From Acidobacteriota bacterium (GTDB taxonomy: Bacteria > Acidobacteriota > Aminicenantia > Aminicenantales > Saccharicenantaceae), in contig JBDKSB010000012.1 in assembly GCA_039683095.1 (NCBI GenBank), forward strand, positions 865,846-929,845: DNA of 64,000 bases, in the 5' to 3' direction. The notes under the pieces were generated by a model. It saw only the letters and a list, made by a program, of their open reading frames with translations. It was not told the origin of the DNA and searched no databases. The translations under genes were made by a program, and so were the position numbers. Positions 15,624 to 25,776 of this stretch are shown piece after piece. Positions within the stretch are counted from its first letter, which is position 1, and every line of letters starts with the position of its first letter.

Positions 15624-17954
15624 TCAGGTCCGAAGCCGCAGCAGCCCCGCTATCCCTCCCAGCCCGAAGAGAAGGTTGGCTCCCCAGGCCCCGAGGAACG
15701 GGCTGAGGAGGCCCGCGGCGCCGAGGCTGCGGAAAACGGCGAAGGTCCCCCAATAGGCAATGGCGATGGCCAGGCTGAGGCCGACGCCCGCCAGCGTCCC
15801 CTTGCGGCCCAGGCGAAAGCCGAAGGGGACGGCCAGCAGGGCCATGATCAGGCTGACGAACGGCAGGGCGATCTTCTCGGCCAGGGCCGCCCGCAGCCGG
15901 ACGGCGGGAAAGCCCATGGCCCGGACGTCGGCCGCATAGCGCCGCAGCTGGCCGTAGGTCATCTCCAGCCGCTCCTGCCAGGGCGCCCCCCGGAAGGCGG
16001 GCCGATCGTCGGCCGCGTCGACGCGCCCGGCCGCCGACCGCAGGAAAGCCGGGCCCGGGGCCGCGGCATAGTCCCTGGTCCAGCCGTCCCGGTACGCCAG
16101 CTGATCTCCCTCGAACGCGGCTTTCTCGGCGTAGGTGCGGCGGGCGAGGCTCCAGCGCCGGGTGTCGATATCGAAGACGGAGAGCCGTCCGAACGTCGAC
16201 GAGCCGGGCTCGAAATAATCGAAATGGTAGATCCGGCCGAGGTGTGCGCCGACGACCCAATGGCGGTTGACGTAGCCGGAGAGCCGGGAGGGTTGGCCGT
16301 GCAGCTCGTTCCAGGCGGCTTCGGCTCTCTGATGCGCGGCGGGCACGACGCGCTCCTGGATGAGGAAGCCCAGGAGGCCGGCGGCCGCGGCCAGGAGAAC
16401 GATCGGCAGGACGGTCCGGTAGACGCTGACGCCGCACGCTTTCAAGGCCGTGGCTTCGTTCGTTCGGGCCAGGAGGCCGAGGGCGAGGAGCGCCGCCGTC
16501 AGAACTGCCGCCGGCAGGAGGAAGGCCAGGAACTCGGGCAGCCTGTACAGGACGAAACGGGCCAGGAGCCCGACCGGAGCGCCGGCGCGGAGAGCCTCTT
16601 CCAGGTTTTCGAAGAACATGAACAGGAAAGCGGCGGCGGCCAGGGCCGCGAGGACGAAGGCCAGGACGCCCAGGAAGCGCCTCGAGACGTAGCGGTCGAG
16701 GAGGCCCGGGAGACGGGGGGATGCGGCCGGGGAGCGGTCCCGGCCGGCGGGCGCCGGTCTCGCCGCAGGAGCGGTCCGGGCCGAAGCGACGGGCCGGGAC
16801 TCGGGCCGCGGCGGCCTGCGGAATATCGCCGGGACCCGGCGCTTGGAGGCCAGGACAAGCCCCGCCCCGGCCGCGGCCAGGATGATGTCCGGGCCCCACA
16901 TGCCCAGCGCGGCGGACAGGCGGCCGTCCATGGCCGCCGTTTCGCCGGCCGTGAGCAGGACGTAATAGAGAATGATGATGACCAGGGCCAGCGAGAAGCC
17001 GCCGATGCGCCCGGTCCGGCCGGTCATGGCCCCGAGCGGCAGGCCGAGAAGGGCGAAGACGAGGCAGGCCGCCGGCAGGGCGAGCTTTTTGTGGATCTCG
17101 ATCCGGTGGGCCCGGAGCTGCCGCGGCTGGGGCCGGCCCGCGCGGGACTCGGCCTCGAGGGACCGCAGATCGCGGACGAGCTCGCCGATGTCCTTCTCCC
17201 GGACCCTCTTTTCGACGGTCAGGGAGGGGATGATCCCGGCGACATCGATCTCCTCCTCCAGGCGGTCGAAGGTGGTCACGGCGTCCTCGCCGGGCGAGGC
17301 CGGCGTCCCGGAATAGGCGATGCCGTCGGCGAGCTCCAGGACGGCCCGCCGCTCGTCCGGGAACAGGCGGAGCCTGCCCGAGCGGGCCATGATCAGGCGG
17401 GGATGCGAGGCATCCCGGTTCAGGGAGGCGAAAACGCCGGTCCAGGCCCCGTCCCGGCCGACCTCTCGGACAAGAAAGACCAGTCCCGGGAACGTTTCGT
17501 TGAACTCGAGAGGCTCGACCTTCAGGCGGACGCGGCCGAGGACCGAGGCGGTCATGTCCCGGACCCAGGCGTCGTTGGCCCGGGGGGCCCAATAGAGGGC
17601 GAGCGGCAGGGTCAGCAGGAAGCCGCACAGGCCGAAGGCAACGAGGGGACGGGCCAGGCGGCGGGCCCCGACCCCGGCGGCGGCCAGGGCGACGATCTCC
17701 GAGTCGGCCGAGAGCCGGGCCAGCCCGCCGAGGATGCCCATCAGGACGGCCATCGGCAGGGCGAAGACGAGCATGGACGGAACGAGAAGCGCCAGCAGCC
17801 GGAGCGCCTGAAGGGCCGGGACGCCCTTGTCGATGAACAGGTCGGCCGCGAGCAGGACCTGGTTCATCAGCAGGACGAAGGTGACGAGCAGGAGGCCGAC
17901 GAGGAAGGGCGGAACGACCTCGCGCAGAACGTAGCGATCGACGAGCCGGGCCAT
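15624..17954 (-). CDS. LptF-LptG fusion, lipopolysaccharide-export permease
   Basis: 776 residues made of two complete YjgP/YjgQ permease units. Unit one (about 1-350) begins LVDRYVLREVVPPFLVGLLL and ends in three membrane spans. A Pro/Arg/Ala-rich linker (about 360-420) follows. Unit two begins LLDRYVSRRFLGVLAFVL and ends in spans up to GGIAGLLRLRT. Each unit has one N-terminal span pair, a periplasmic jellyroll domain and a C-terminal span group. In Escherichia coli these are two genes whose products pair in the inner membrane with the LptB ATPase and the LptC and LptA bridge. Here one chain supplies both halves, fixing a 1:1 ratio. LptB is not in this window. Confidence 0.87.
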   Translation of the reverse strand: MARLVDRYVLREVVPPFLVGLLLVTFVLLMNQVLLAADLFIDKGVPALQALRLLALLVPSMLVFALPMAVLMGILGGLARLSADSEIVALAAAGVGARRLARPLVAFGLCGFLLTLPLALYWAPRANDAWVRDMTASVLGRVRLKVEPLEFNETFPGLVFLVREVGRDGAWTGVFASLNRDASHPRLIMARSGRLRLFPDERRAVLELADGIAYSGTPASPGEDAVTTFDRLEEEIDVAGIIPSLTVEKRVREKDIGELVRDLRSLEAESRAGRPQPRQLRAHRIEIHKKLALPAACLVFALLGLPLGAMTGRTGRIGGFSLALVIIILYYVLLTAGETAAMDGRLSAALGMWGPDIILAAAGAGLVLASKRRVPAIFRRPPRPESRPVASARTAPAARPAPAGRDRSPAASPRLPGLLDRYVSRRFLGVLAFVLAALAAAAFLFMFFENLEEALRAGAPVGLLARFVLYRLPEFLAFLLPAAVLTAALLALGLLARTNEATALKACGVSVYRTVLPIVLLAAAAGLLGFLIQERVVPAAHQRAEAAWNELHGQPSRLSGYVNRHWVVGAHLGRIYHFDYFEPGSSTFGRLSVFDIDTRRWSLARRTYAEKAAFEGDQLAYRDGWTRDYAAAPGPAFLRSAAGRVDAADDRPAFRGAPWQERLEMTYGQLRRYAADVRAMGFPAVRLRAALAEKIALPFVSLIMALLAVPFGFRLGRKGTLAGVGLSLAIAIAYWGTFAVFRSLGAAGLLSPFLGAWGANLLFGLGGIAGLLRLRT

Positions 17955-17997
17955 CGCGTCGCCTATGATATGGCGGCAGCCGCTGCGCGGTCAAACC

Positions 17998-18033
17998 CAA
18001 AAAAAAGCCCCGGGCGGCAGGCCGCCCGGGGCT
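17998..18033 (-). terminator. Rho-independent terminator after groEL
   Basis: A 13-bp G+C stem (18006-18018 with 18021-18033) read on the minus strand and followed by a run of U (A-run 17998-18006 on plus). Confidence 0.9.
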
Positions 18034-18064
18034 GGCGATTCGCTGTCGCGCGGGGCGCGACCTA

Positions 18065-19690
<1,626 letters not shown>

Positions 19691-19981
19691 TTACTTCTCG
19701 ATGATCGCGAGGATCTCTTCTTCGCGGACGATGACGAGTTCGACGCCGTCGACCGTCACTTCGGTGCCGCTGTACTTGCCGATGAGGACATGGTCGCCCT
19801 TCTTGACCGCGAGGGCGATCGTCTTGCCGTCATCGTTGATCCGCCCCTTGCCGGCCTCGATGATCTCGGCTTCCTGGGGCTTTTCCTTGGCCGTGTCCGG
19901 GATGATGATCCCGCCTCTCTTGACTTCCTGTTCCTCCATTCTCTTGAGGAGCACTCTGTCGTACAGAGGGTGAACTTTCAT
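19691..19981 (-). CDS. groS: Co-chaperonin GroES
   Basis: 96 residues with the mobile-loop and dome motifs in order: HPLYDRVLLKRME, GGIIIPDTAKEKPQEA, KKGDHVLIGKYSGTEV. AGGAGG precedes the ATG. First gene of the groES-groEL operon; a CIRCE operator and sigma-70 promoter lie directly upstream. It caps the GroEL ring. Confidence 0.97.
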   Translation of the reverse strand: MKVHPLYDRVLLKRMEEQEVKRGGIIIPDTAKEKPQEAEIIEAGKGRINDDGKTIALAVKKGDHVLIGKYSGTEVTVDGVELVIVREEEILAIIEK

Positions 19982-20008
19982 GAAAACCTCCTGTGGTATA
20001 CCTGAGAT

Positions 20009-20035
20009 TTAGCAGTCAGAAAATCTGAGTGCTAA
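20009..20035 (-). promoter_or_regulatory. CIRCE operator (HrcA site) of groESL
   Basis: On the plus strand TTAGCAGTC-N9-GAGTGCTAA. It matches the CIRCE consensus TTAGCACTC-N9-GAGTGCTAA with one mismatch in the left arm and exact spacing. It covers the predicted transcription start, as expected for repression by HrcA and heat-shock induction. Confidence 0.92.
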
Positions 20036-20063
20036 TAATATATATAGTCGATGGATTTGTCAA
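20035..20063 (-). promoter_or_regulatory. Sigma-70 promoter of groESL
   Basis: Minus strand TTGACA (20063-20058), 17-base spacer, TATTAT (20040-20035), abutting the CIRCE operator. Confidence 0.8.
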
Positions 20064-20105
20064 GAGGAGGAACAAACAAATGTTGGCAGTCGCCGGCTTA
20101 GACTG

Positions 20106-20342
20106 CTAATATTTCTTTTTGATCTTCAGTAGCTTGGCCCGGTTATGGAGGGTGTTGCGGTGGACGCCGAGGGCCTGGGCCATCTTGGTCTGGTTGCCCT
20201 GATGCTTCCGGTCGGCCTGTTCGTAGAAGATCTTCTCGAACTCGCGCAGGGCGTCCTTGAGGCTGATCTCCTTGTCGACCATATCCTTGACCAGGATCTC
20301 CATGCGCTGATGGAAGTTCAATTCGCTAGATTTCTTGTCCAT
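20106..20342 (-). CDS. Small Fis-family helix-turn-helix protein
   Basis: 78 residues. The C-terminal 40 residues match the Fis/NtrC DNA-binding fold: HQGNQTKMAQALGVHRNTLHNRAK. The N-terminal half is helical (MEILVKDMVDKEISLKDAL), like the dimerisation part of Fis. GGAGGG precedes the ATG. Last gene of the purC-PHP-cvpA operon, overlapping cvpA by 17 bases. It could be a nucleoid protein or a small regulator; there is no ATPase domain, so it is not itself a sigma-54 activator. Confidence 0.85.
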   Translation of the reverse strand: MDKKSSELNFHQRMEILVKDMVDKEISLKDALREFEKIFYEQADRKHQGNQTKMAQALGVHRNTLHNRAKLLKIKKKY

Positions 20343-20856
20343 GTTTCCCTCCGCTTTCGCGGATCCGCTTGTATGACTCGTCGAACCGCTGCCGCAGGTC
20401 CTTGGGGACCGTGTGGACCACGGCCCGGGCCACGCCGAGGCAGGCCGGGGCGAGAACGGATGTCTCGACCGCCGGCTTGGCCATCTCGAACGAGACCAGG
20501 GCGAAGACGACGATGCCGCAGACGAGAACCGCGCTGATGACCCCGAAAACGGCCCCGAAGAGCCGGTTGGCGAAGGCCAGGGGGCCGACCATGGCCTTCG
20601 TCAGCAGATGGCCCAGGATCGTGCCTGCGACGAGGACGAGGACGAAGATCAGCAGGAAGGCCAGGAAGTTGCAGACCGCCCGGTTCTTGACGAAGCCCCT
20701 GAAGATCCCGGAGGCCTGGGCGTAGTAGATGACCGCCAGGATCAGGCCGGCGATGACCGCGACCAGGCCGATGACCTGCTTGACGAATCCCTTGAAGATG
20801 CCGTAGATGGCCGTCAGGACGACGATGGCCAGGATGACGTAGTCGAGCCAGTTCAT
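20326..20856 (-). CDS. cvpA: CvpA-family membrane protein
   Basis: 176 residues with four predicted membrane spans: WLDYVILAIVVLTAIYGIFK, IGLVAVIAGLILAVIYYA, FLAFLLIFVLVLVAGTIL and VFGVISAVLVCGIVVFALV. The start WLDYVI with the early GFVKQ turn is typical of CvpA, first known from colicin V production and often linked to purine genes, as here. It overlaps the PHP gene by 4 bases and the Fis-like gene by 17. Precise function unknown. Confidence 0.85.
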   Translation of the reverse strand: MNWLDYVILAIVVLTAIYGIFKGFVKQVIGLVAVIAGLILAVIYYAQASGIFRGFVKNRAVCNFLAFLLIFVLVLVAGTILGHLLTKAMVGPLAFANRLFGAVFGVISAVLVCGIVVFALVSFEMAKPAVETSVLAPACLGVARAVVHTVPKDLRQRFDESYKRIRESGGKHGQEI

Positions 20857-21743
20857 GCCGCCCCTCCCCGTCTCGCCCGCAGCTTCTCGACCATGCCGTA
20901 GTCCCCTTCCCGCAGGGCGCCGAAGACGACATGGGGCTTGATCCGGCCGTGGAAATCCGAGCCGGCCGTGGCCACCAGGTCGAGCTCCGCGGCCATGTCG
21001 CGGTAAAAGGCCGTCTGTTCGGCCGTGTGGTAGAAGGTATAGACCTCCATCCCCAGCAGGCCGTGATCTTTGAGCGTCCGGGCGTCCCCGGGCGTCGTGC
21101 GCTGGAAGTAGGCCCCGGGGTGGGACAGCACGGGCGCCCCGCCCGTGGCCGGGGCCGCGGCCAGCACGTCGAGCAGGGCCACGAACCTCTTGGGCACGAA
21201 GGCCGGCTTCCCTTCGGCGAAATATTCCTTGTAGAACATGTACGGCGCGTAGCCGCGGTTCTCTTCCTTATAAAAAAGCGCCAGGGCCGGGTGCTTCCGG
21301 TTCTCCGGGTTCTCGAGCAGGATCTGGGCGATCTTGACCCCGAGCGGCGGCGCGCCGTTGGACTTGGCCCGGACCTCGTCGAGCGTCAGGGCGAAGCCCA
21401 GGGCCCGGACCTTCTCGATCCGCTCGGCGGTCTCGGCCAGGCGGCATTCCGTCTGGCCGGCGATGATCCCGGCCAGGGCCGGGCTCGTCCAATCGACGAA
21501 GGGCAGCAGGCAATGGAACTCGCGGCCGCCGAAGAGGGTCGTCAGCTCGATGCCGGGAATGACCTCGACGCCGGCCCGGCGCCCCAGCTCCACGGCTTCG
21601 GGATAGGCGGCCACGGTGTCGTGGTCGGCGATCGAGATGGCGCGCAGGCCGAGGTTCCCGGCGAACCCGACGAGCTCGGCCGGCGAGAAGTCCCCGTCGC
21701 TGCTCTTGTTCGAGTGGACGTGGAAATCGACCCGTCCGCTCAT
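20853..21743 (-). CDS. PHP-domain phosphoesterase (YciV/RNase AM-like)
   Basis: 296 residues with PHP metal-binding motifs in order: VDFHVHSNKSSDGDFSP, ADHDTV, PGIEL, LSHPGAYF, GSDFHG. This is the pattern of YciV-like enzymes, which remove 3' phosphates from nucleoside 3',5'-bisphosphates and trim RNA 5' ends. It overlaps purC and cvpA by 4 bases each (ATGA), so all are translated from one message. A nucleotide-salvage role suits the setting, but the substrate is inferred. Confidence 0.8.
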   Translation of the reverse strand: MSGRVDFHVHSNKSSDGDFSPAELVGFAGNLGLRAISIADHDTVAAYPEAVELGRRAGVEVIPGIELTTLFGGREFHCLLPFVDWTSPALAGIIAGQTECRLAETAERIEKVRALGFALTLDEVRAKSNGAPPLGVKIAQILLENPENRKHPALALFYKEENRGYAPYMFYKEYFAEGKPAFVPKRFVALLDVLAAAPATGGAPVLSHPGAYFQRTTPGDARTLKDHGLLGMEVYTFYHTAEQTAFYRDMAAELDLVATAGSDFHGRIKPHVVFGALREGDYGMVEKLRARRGGAA

Positions 21744-22633
21744 GCGAGGTCGTCGAGGCCGGTCAGGACCTTGTAGATTTCCAGGTACTTCTGGGAGGTC
21801 TTGGCGATGATGTCCGCGGGCAGCTCGGGCGGCGGGCTGTTCTTGTCCCAGTTGGTCGTCTCGAGGTAGTCGCGGACGAACTGCTTGTCGAAGCTCGGCT
21901 GGGGCCGGCCGGGCTCGTACTGGGCCAGGGGCCAGAAGCGCGAGGAGTCGGGCGTGAAGATCTCGTCGATGAGGACGAGATCGTCGCCGTCCAGGCCGAA
22001 CTCGAACTTCGTGTCGGCGATGATGATGCCCTTGGAGACGGCGTACAGGGCCGCCTTCTGGTAGAGCTCGAGGCTGGTCTTGCGGATCTTGCCGGCCAGC
22101 TCGGCGCCGATCTCCCTCTCGACGTCCTTGAAGGAGATGTTGACGTCATGGCCCTTCTCGGCCTTGGTCGAGGGCGTGAAGATGGGCTCGACGATCTGGT
22201 CAGATTCCCGGAGGCCCTTGGGCAGCCTGATGCCGCAGACCTTGCCCGTGGCCTTGTACTCCTTCCAGCCGGAGCCGGACAGGTAGCCGCGGACGACGCA
22301 CTCGACGGGCACGACCCTGGTCTTCTTGACCAGCATGGACCGCTTGGCCAGGACGCCGGCGAAGGGGGCCAGGACCGGGGGAAAGTCCCTGGTTTCGGTC
22401 GCGATGAGGTGGTTGGGGATGACCAGCCCGACGAAATCGAACCAGAATTTCGACAGCTGCGTCAGGACCTTGCCCTTGTACGTGATGAGCGAGGGCAGGA
22501 CCCAGTCGAAGGCGGAGATGCGGTCCGTGGCGACGATCAGGAGCTTGTCCTCGACCTCGAAAACGTTGCGGACCTTGCCCTTGCGGAAGAGAGGCAGACC
22601 GGGAAGCTCGATGTCGCCGATGGGTTGTTCCAT
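21740..22633 (-). CDS. purC: Phosphoribosylaminoimidazole-succinocarboxamide synthase (SAICAR synthase)
   Basis: 297 residues, the longer bacterial/eukaryotic-like form. Motifs: LFRKGKVRNVFEVEDKLLIV, ATDRISAFDWVLPS, VECVVRGYLSGSGWKEY, IADTKFEFGLDGDDLVLIDE, TPDSSRFWP. It joins aspartate to CAIR with ATP in de novo purine synthesis in the cytoplasm. AAAGGAG precedes the ATG. First gene of the operon purC-PHP-cvpA-Fis-like, with 4-base overlaps. Confidence 0.96.
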   Translation of the reverse strand: MEQPIGDIELPGLPLFRKGKVRNVFEVEDKLLIVATDRISAFDWVLPSLITYKGKVLTQLSKFWFDFVGLVIPNHLIATETRDFPPVLAPFAGVLAKRSMLVKKTRVVPVECVVRGYLSGSGWKEYKATGKVCGIRLPKGLRESDQIVEPIFTPSTKAEKGHDVNISFKDVEREIGAELAGKIRKTSLELYQKAALYAVSKGIIIADTKFEFGLDGDDLVLIDEIFTPDSSRFWPLAQYEPGRPQPSFDKQFVRDYLETTNWDKNSPPPELPADIIAKTSQKYLEIYKVLTGLDDLA

Positions 22634-22861
22634 GACCGTCTCCTTTGGGACCCGTCAAGGATAGCCAAATCGTTTTTAAAAAGCAAATGCCAACGGCGGC
22701 CCCGCCAGGGTCACGAACGGCCGCGGCGTGACCTCGGGGATCGGCCCCTTCTTCCGCGGCCTGCGGCGGGCCTTCAAGCGCGCCCCTTGCGACATTGAAC
22801 GCTTTTAGAAAACGAGGACTGAACAGCGTAACAAGAACAGCGGAAAGGGGGCCCACCCTTG

Positions 22862-23626
22862 CTAAGGGGTCAGGCCGATGAAGTTGACCATCCGGCGCCG
22901 GTCGGCGGGAAAGCGGCGGTAGGACAGGAGACGCGGCTCGCAATGGGTGCAGACGGCCCCCGGGCTGAAGATGTTCTCTTTCCTGACCCCCAGCCCGGCG
23001 AGGAGCCAGATGTTCGCGGCCCGCAGATCGAGAAGGTATTTCGCCTTCAGCTCCGGGACATGGACGCCGGGGGCGTCCCCCCGCTTGACCAGGACGGTCT
23101 CCGGGAAGCCGGCCCCCAGGAAAACCTCCCGCACCTCGGGCCCGATCTCGTAGCAGGCCGCGCCGATGCAGGGGCCCAGGGCCGCCCGCAGGCCCTCCGG
23201 CTTCGAGCCGTAGGCCTCGCCCATGGCCCGCACGGCCTTTTCCAGGATGCGCCCGGCCGTGCCGCGCCAGCCGCAGTGGACCGCGGCCACGGCCCGGCGG
23301 GCTTCGTCGACCAGAAGCGCGGGCAGGCAGTCGGCCGTGCGGATGACCAGGACGAGCCCCGGGACGTTCGTCATCAGGGCGTCGCCGTCGAGCGCCCCGG
23401 AGGGCGCGGCGTCGATCCGGTGGACGATGTCCGAGTGGAGCTGACGCATGATGACCGGGCGCAGGCCCCGGGAGGCCGCGAAGGCCAGGAAGTCCGCCTC
23501 GCTCCAGCGGGCCTCGCCGAAGCCGTGGACGAGTCCGGGGACGGACGCGAGCCGCGGCTCGCTGAGAAAAGGGCGTCTGTCCTCGGTCACGGCACAAGTA
23601 TTAGCAGAAAGTCCCGGCGCGCTCAA
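22862..23626 (-). CDS. pgeF: Peptidoglycan editing factor PgeF (multicopper oxidase-like, YfiH family)
   Basis: 254 residues. Diagnostic YfiH motifs: RQLHSDIVHRI, VIRTADCLPALL, VAAVHCGWRGTA, ALGPCIGAACYEIG and near the C-terminus VCTHCEP. The His and Cys ligands of the active site are present. In Escherichia coli this enzyme removes wrongly placed serine from peptidoglycan precursors; related proteins are reported as purine nucleoside phosphorylases or laccase-like enzymes. The exact start is uncertain because the first 20 residues are not conserved-looking. Divergent from the DmpA gene. Confidence 0.87.
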   Translation of the reverse strand: MSAPGLSANTCAVTEDRRPFLSEPRLASVPGLVHGFGEARWSEADFLAFAASRGLRPVIMRQLHSDIVHRIDAAPSGALDGDALMTNVPGLVLVIRTADCLPALLVDEARRAVAAVHCGWRGTAGRILEKAVRAMGEAYGSKPEGLRAALGPCIGAACYEIGPEVREVFLGAGFPETVLVKRGDAPGVHVPELKAKYLLDLRAANIWLLAGLGVRKENIFSPGAVCTHCEPRLLSYRRFPADRRRMVNFIGLTP

Positions 23627-23654
23627 GGCAGGCGCGGGAGGCCCGGTCCCCCGC

Positions 23655-23683
23655 TTGTCATCCGGCGCCCGTCCTCGTATGAT
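23655..23683 (+). promoter_or_regulatory. Sigma-70 promoter for DmpA-racemase operon
   Basis: TTGTCA (23655-23660), 17-base spacer, TATGAT (23678-23683), each 5 of 6. Predicted start near 23690, which favours translation from ATG 23714 with its AAGGAAG site. Confidence 0.7.
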
Positions 23684-23713
23684 GAGGGCATCATGCCCGC
23701 CAAGGAAGAAACC

Positions 23714-24856
23714 ATGTCCATCCTGGCCGTCACCGGTCTTGTCCTCGGTTTAGCCGCAGCGGCGTTCGCCGCCGCGGCCCCGGGTCCGGCCCCTGCGGCC
23801 CGCCCTCGCGCCCGGGAATTCGGCCTGATCATCGGGGTCCTTCCGCCCGGACCCCTGAACGCCATCACCGACGTGGCCGGGGTCAAGATCGGCCAAGTCA
23901 CGATCGTCGAAGGCCGGGACGTGCGGACGGGCGTCACGGTCATCCTGCCGCACGGCGGGAACGTCTTCCAGGACAAGGTCCCGGCCGCGATCTCGGTCGG
24001 CAACGGCTACGGCAAGCTCGCCGGAGTGACCCAGGTCCGGGAGCTGGGCACCCTCGAGTCGCCGATCGTCCTGACCAGCACGCTGAGCGTGCCGGCCGCG
24101 GCCGACGCCGTCATCGACTGGACGCTCGGCCTCCCCGGCAACGAGAAGGTCGGGTCGGTCAACCCGGTCGTGGGCGAGACCAACGACGGCTGGCTCAGCG
24201 ACATCCGCGGCCGGCACGTCACCAAGGCCCGCGTCCTCGAGGCCATCCGGGCCGCCGCGGACGGGCCGGTCGCCGAAGGGGCGGTCGGCGCCGGCACGGG
24301 GACGACGTGCTTCGGCTACAAGGGCGGCATCGGCACGTCCTCCCGGCGCCTGCCCGCGGACCGGGGCGGTTACACGGTCGGCGTGCTCGTCCAGACGAAC
24401 TTCGGCGGCGTCCTGACCCTGCGCGGCGTGCCCTTCGACCGCCAGGCCGCCGGCGCCCCGGCCGCGGCGCCGCGGTCCAACCCGTCGGGCGACGGATCCT
24501 GCATGATCGTCGTGGCCACCGACGCCCCGCTCGACGCCCGCAATCTCGAGCGCCTGGCCAAGCGCGCGCTGCTCGGCATCGCCCGCACCGGCGGCTACTT
24601 CTCGAACGGCAGCGGCGATTACGCCATCGCCTTCTCTGCCGCCGAAAGCGTCCGCGTCCCCAACGCCTCGACCTCGCCGACCCGGACGGTCACCCTGCTC
24701 CGGGACGACGCGATGTCCCCGCTCTTCCAGGCCGCGGCCGAAGCGGCCGAAGAAGCCATCTGGAATTCCCTGTTCAAGGCCGTCCGGACCGAGGGCAAGG
24801 ACGGGCGCGTCGCCGAGGCCCTGCCGCTCGACCGGGTCCGGGAGCTCGTCAGGTGA
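23714..24856 (+). CDS. DmpA-type P1-family aminopeptidase (family S58), exported
   Basis: 380 residues from ATG 23714, chosen because AAGGAAG lies just upstream and a signal peptide starts there; ATG 23693 is the alternative. The fold is that of self-cleaving Ntn-like peptidases: GPLNAITDVAGVKIGQ at the start of the mature domain, QTNFGG with the catalytic-site Asn (about 229), and GDGSCMIVVATDAPLDARNL, where cleavage before Ser262 would free the nucleophile. DmpA releases N-terminal D- or L-amino acids from short peptides. It overlaps an Asp/Glu racemase by 4 bases, which suggests joint handling of amino acids or cell-wall peptides. Confidence 0.88.
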   Translation: MSILAVTGLVLGLAAAAFAAAAPGPAPAARPRAREFGLIIGVLPPGPLNAITDVAGVKIGQVTIVEGRDVRTGVTVILPHGGNVFQDKVPAAISVGNGYGKLAGVTQVRELGTLESPIVLTSTLSVPAAADAVIDWTLGLPGNEKVGSVNPVVGETNDGWLSDIRGRHVTKARVLEAIRAAADGPVAEGAVGAGTGTTCFGYKGGIGTSSRRLPADRGGYTVGVLVQTNFGGVLTLRGVPFDRQAAGAPAAAPRSNPSGDGSCMIVVATDAPLDARNLERLAKRALLGIARTGGYFSNGSGDYAIAFSAAESVRVPNASTSPTRTVTLLRDDAMSPLFQAAAEAAEEAIWNSLFKAVRTEGKDGRVAEALPLDRVRELVR

Positions 24857-25581
24857 GCCCGAAGAGGCTGCGGACGATCGGCGTCCTCGGCGGCATGGGC
24901 CCGGAAGCGGGGGCCTCGTTCTTCGAGCGGATCATTCGCGAAACGGCGGCCGGCCGGGACCAGGACCACGCGCCGGTCGTCCTCTACAGCGTGCCCCAGG
25001 TCCCGGACAGGACCCGGGCCATCCTCCAAGGCGGCCCCAGCCCGGTCCCGGCGCTGCGCCGCGGCCTGGGCGCCCTGCGGGCGGCCGGGGCCGATTTCGC
25101 CGTCATCCCCTGCGTCACGGCCCATCATTTCTTCGCCCGGATCGTCTCCGGATCGCCCCTGCCCCTTCTCAGCTTGGTCGACGAGACCGTGGCGGCCGTC
25201 CGCCGGATGAACCCGGCGCCGGGGACGATCGGGATCATCGCCACGACCGGGACGGTCCGCTCGGGGGTCCTCGCCCGCGCCTTCGCGGCCGCCGGGATCG
25301 AGGTCCTCGTCCCTTCCGGGCGTGAGCAGAAGAAGGTCATGACCGCCATTTACGGGAAAAGGGGGATCAAGGCGGGCGTCACCTCCGGCCCGCCCCGGGA
25401 GATCCTGCTCGGGATCGCGGCCGGGCTCATCCGCCGGGGCGCCCGGGCGGTCGTGGCCGGCTGTACCGAGGTCCCCCTGGTCCTGAGGGAGGGCGACCTG
25501 TCCGTGCCCCTGATCGACCCCCTGACCATCGGGGCCAGGGCGGCCGTCCGCCGCTCCGGCGCCCGCCTGCGCGGAATTTAG
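24853..25581 (+). CDS. Aspartate/glutamate racemase family protein
   Basis: 242 residues from a GTG that overlaps the previous stop as GTGA. Motifs: TIGVLGGMGPEAG at the N-terminus, first catalytic Cys in VIPCVTAHHFF (about 87) and second in VVAGCTEVPLVL. Both cysteines of the two-base racemase mechanism are present, although the usual CNTAH is CVTAH. It would interconvert L- and D-aspartate or glutamate in the cytoplasm. Coupling to a DmpA peptidase hints at D-amino-acid metabolism. Confidence 0.86.
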   Translation: MSPKRLRTIGVLGGMGPEAGASFFERIIRETAAGRDQDHAPVVLYSVPQVPDRTRAILQGGPSPVPALRRGLGALRAAGADFAVIPCVTAHHFFARIVSGSPLPLLSLVDETVAAVRRMNPAPGTIGIIATTGTVRSGVLARAFAAAGIEVLVPSGREQKKVMTAIYGKRGIKAGVTSGPPREILLGIAAGLIRRGARAVVAGCTEVPLVLREGDLSVPLIDPLTIGARAAVRRSGARLRGI

Positions 25582-25710
25582 GCCCGGGGGACGCCGCCGG
25601 AGGCCGCATGAGCGGCGATCCAGCCGGGCAGGAGCCGGGGCGAGGGGAGCGGCGAGCTGGACGGCGCGAAAGGTCACCGCGGCGGACTGAGGCGAATATC
25701 CCGAGGGCGG

Positions 25711-25739
25711 GTTGACTTTTCAGGGGGAATCGGGTATAA
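25711..25739 (+). promoter_or_regulatory. Sigma-70 promoter for rpsU
   Basis: TTGACT (25711-25716), 17-base spacer, TATAAA (25734-25739). Confidence 0.82.
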
Positions 25740-25776
25740 ATCGGCGGTACTTTCCCCAGTGAGGAGGTGAAAGTTT

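Noticed and set aside
22676..22795. 39-codon minus-strand frame between purC and pgeF, basic N-terminus, ending PPLAFAF
   Set aside because: It has an ATG and a stop but no ribosome-binding site, promoter or recognisable family; too short to claim.
22859..23692. Upstream extension of the DmpA gene
   Set aside because: It is antisense to pgeF; the promoter, ribosome site and signal peptide place the start at 23714 or 23693.
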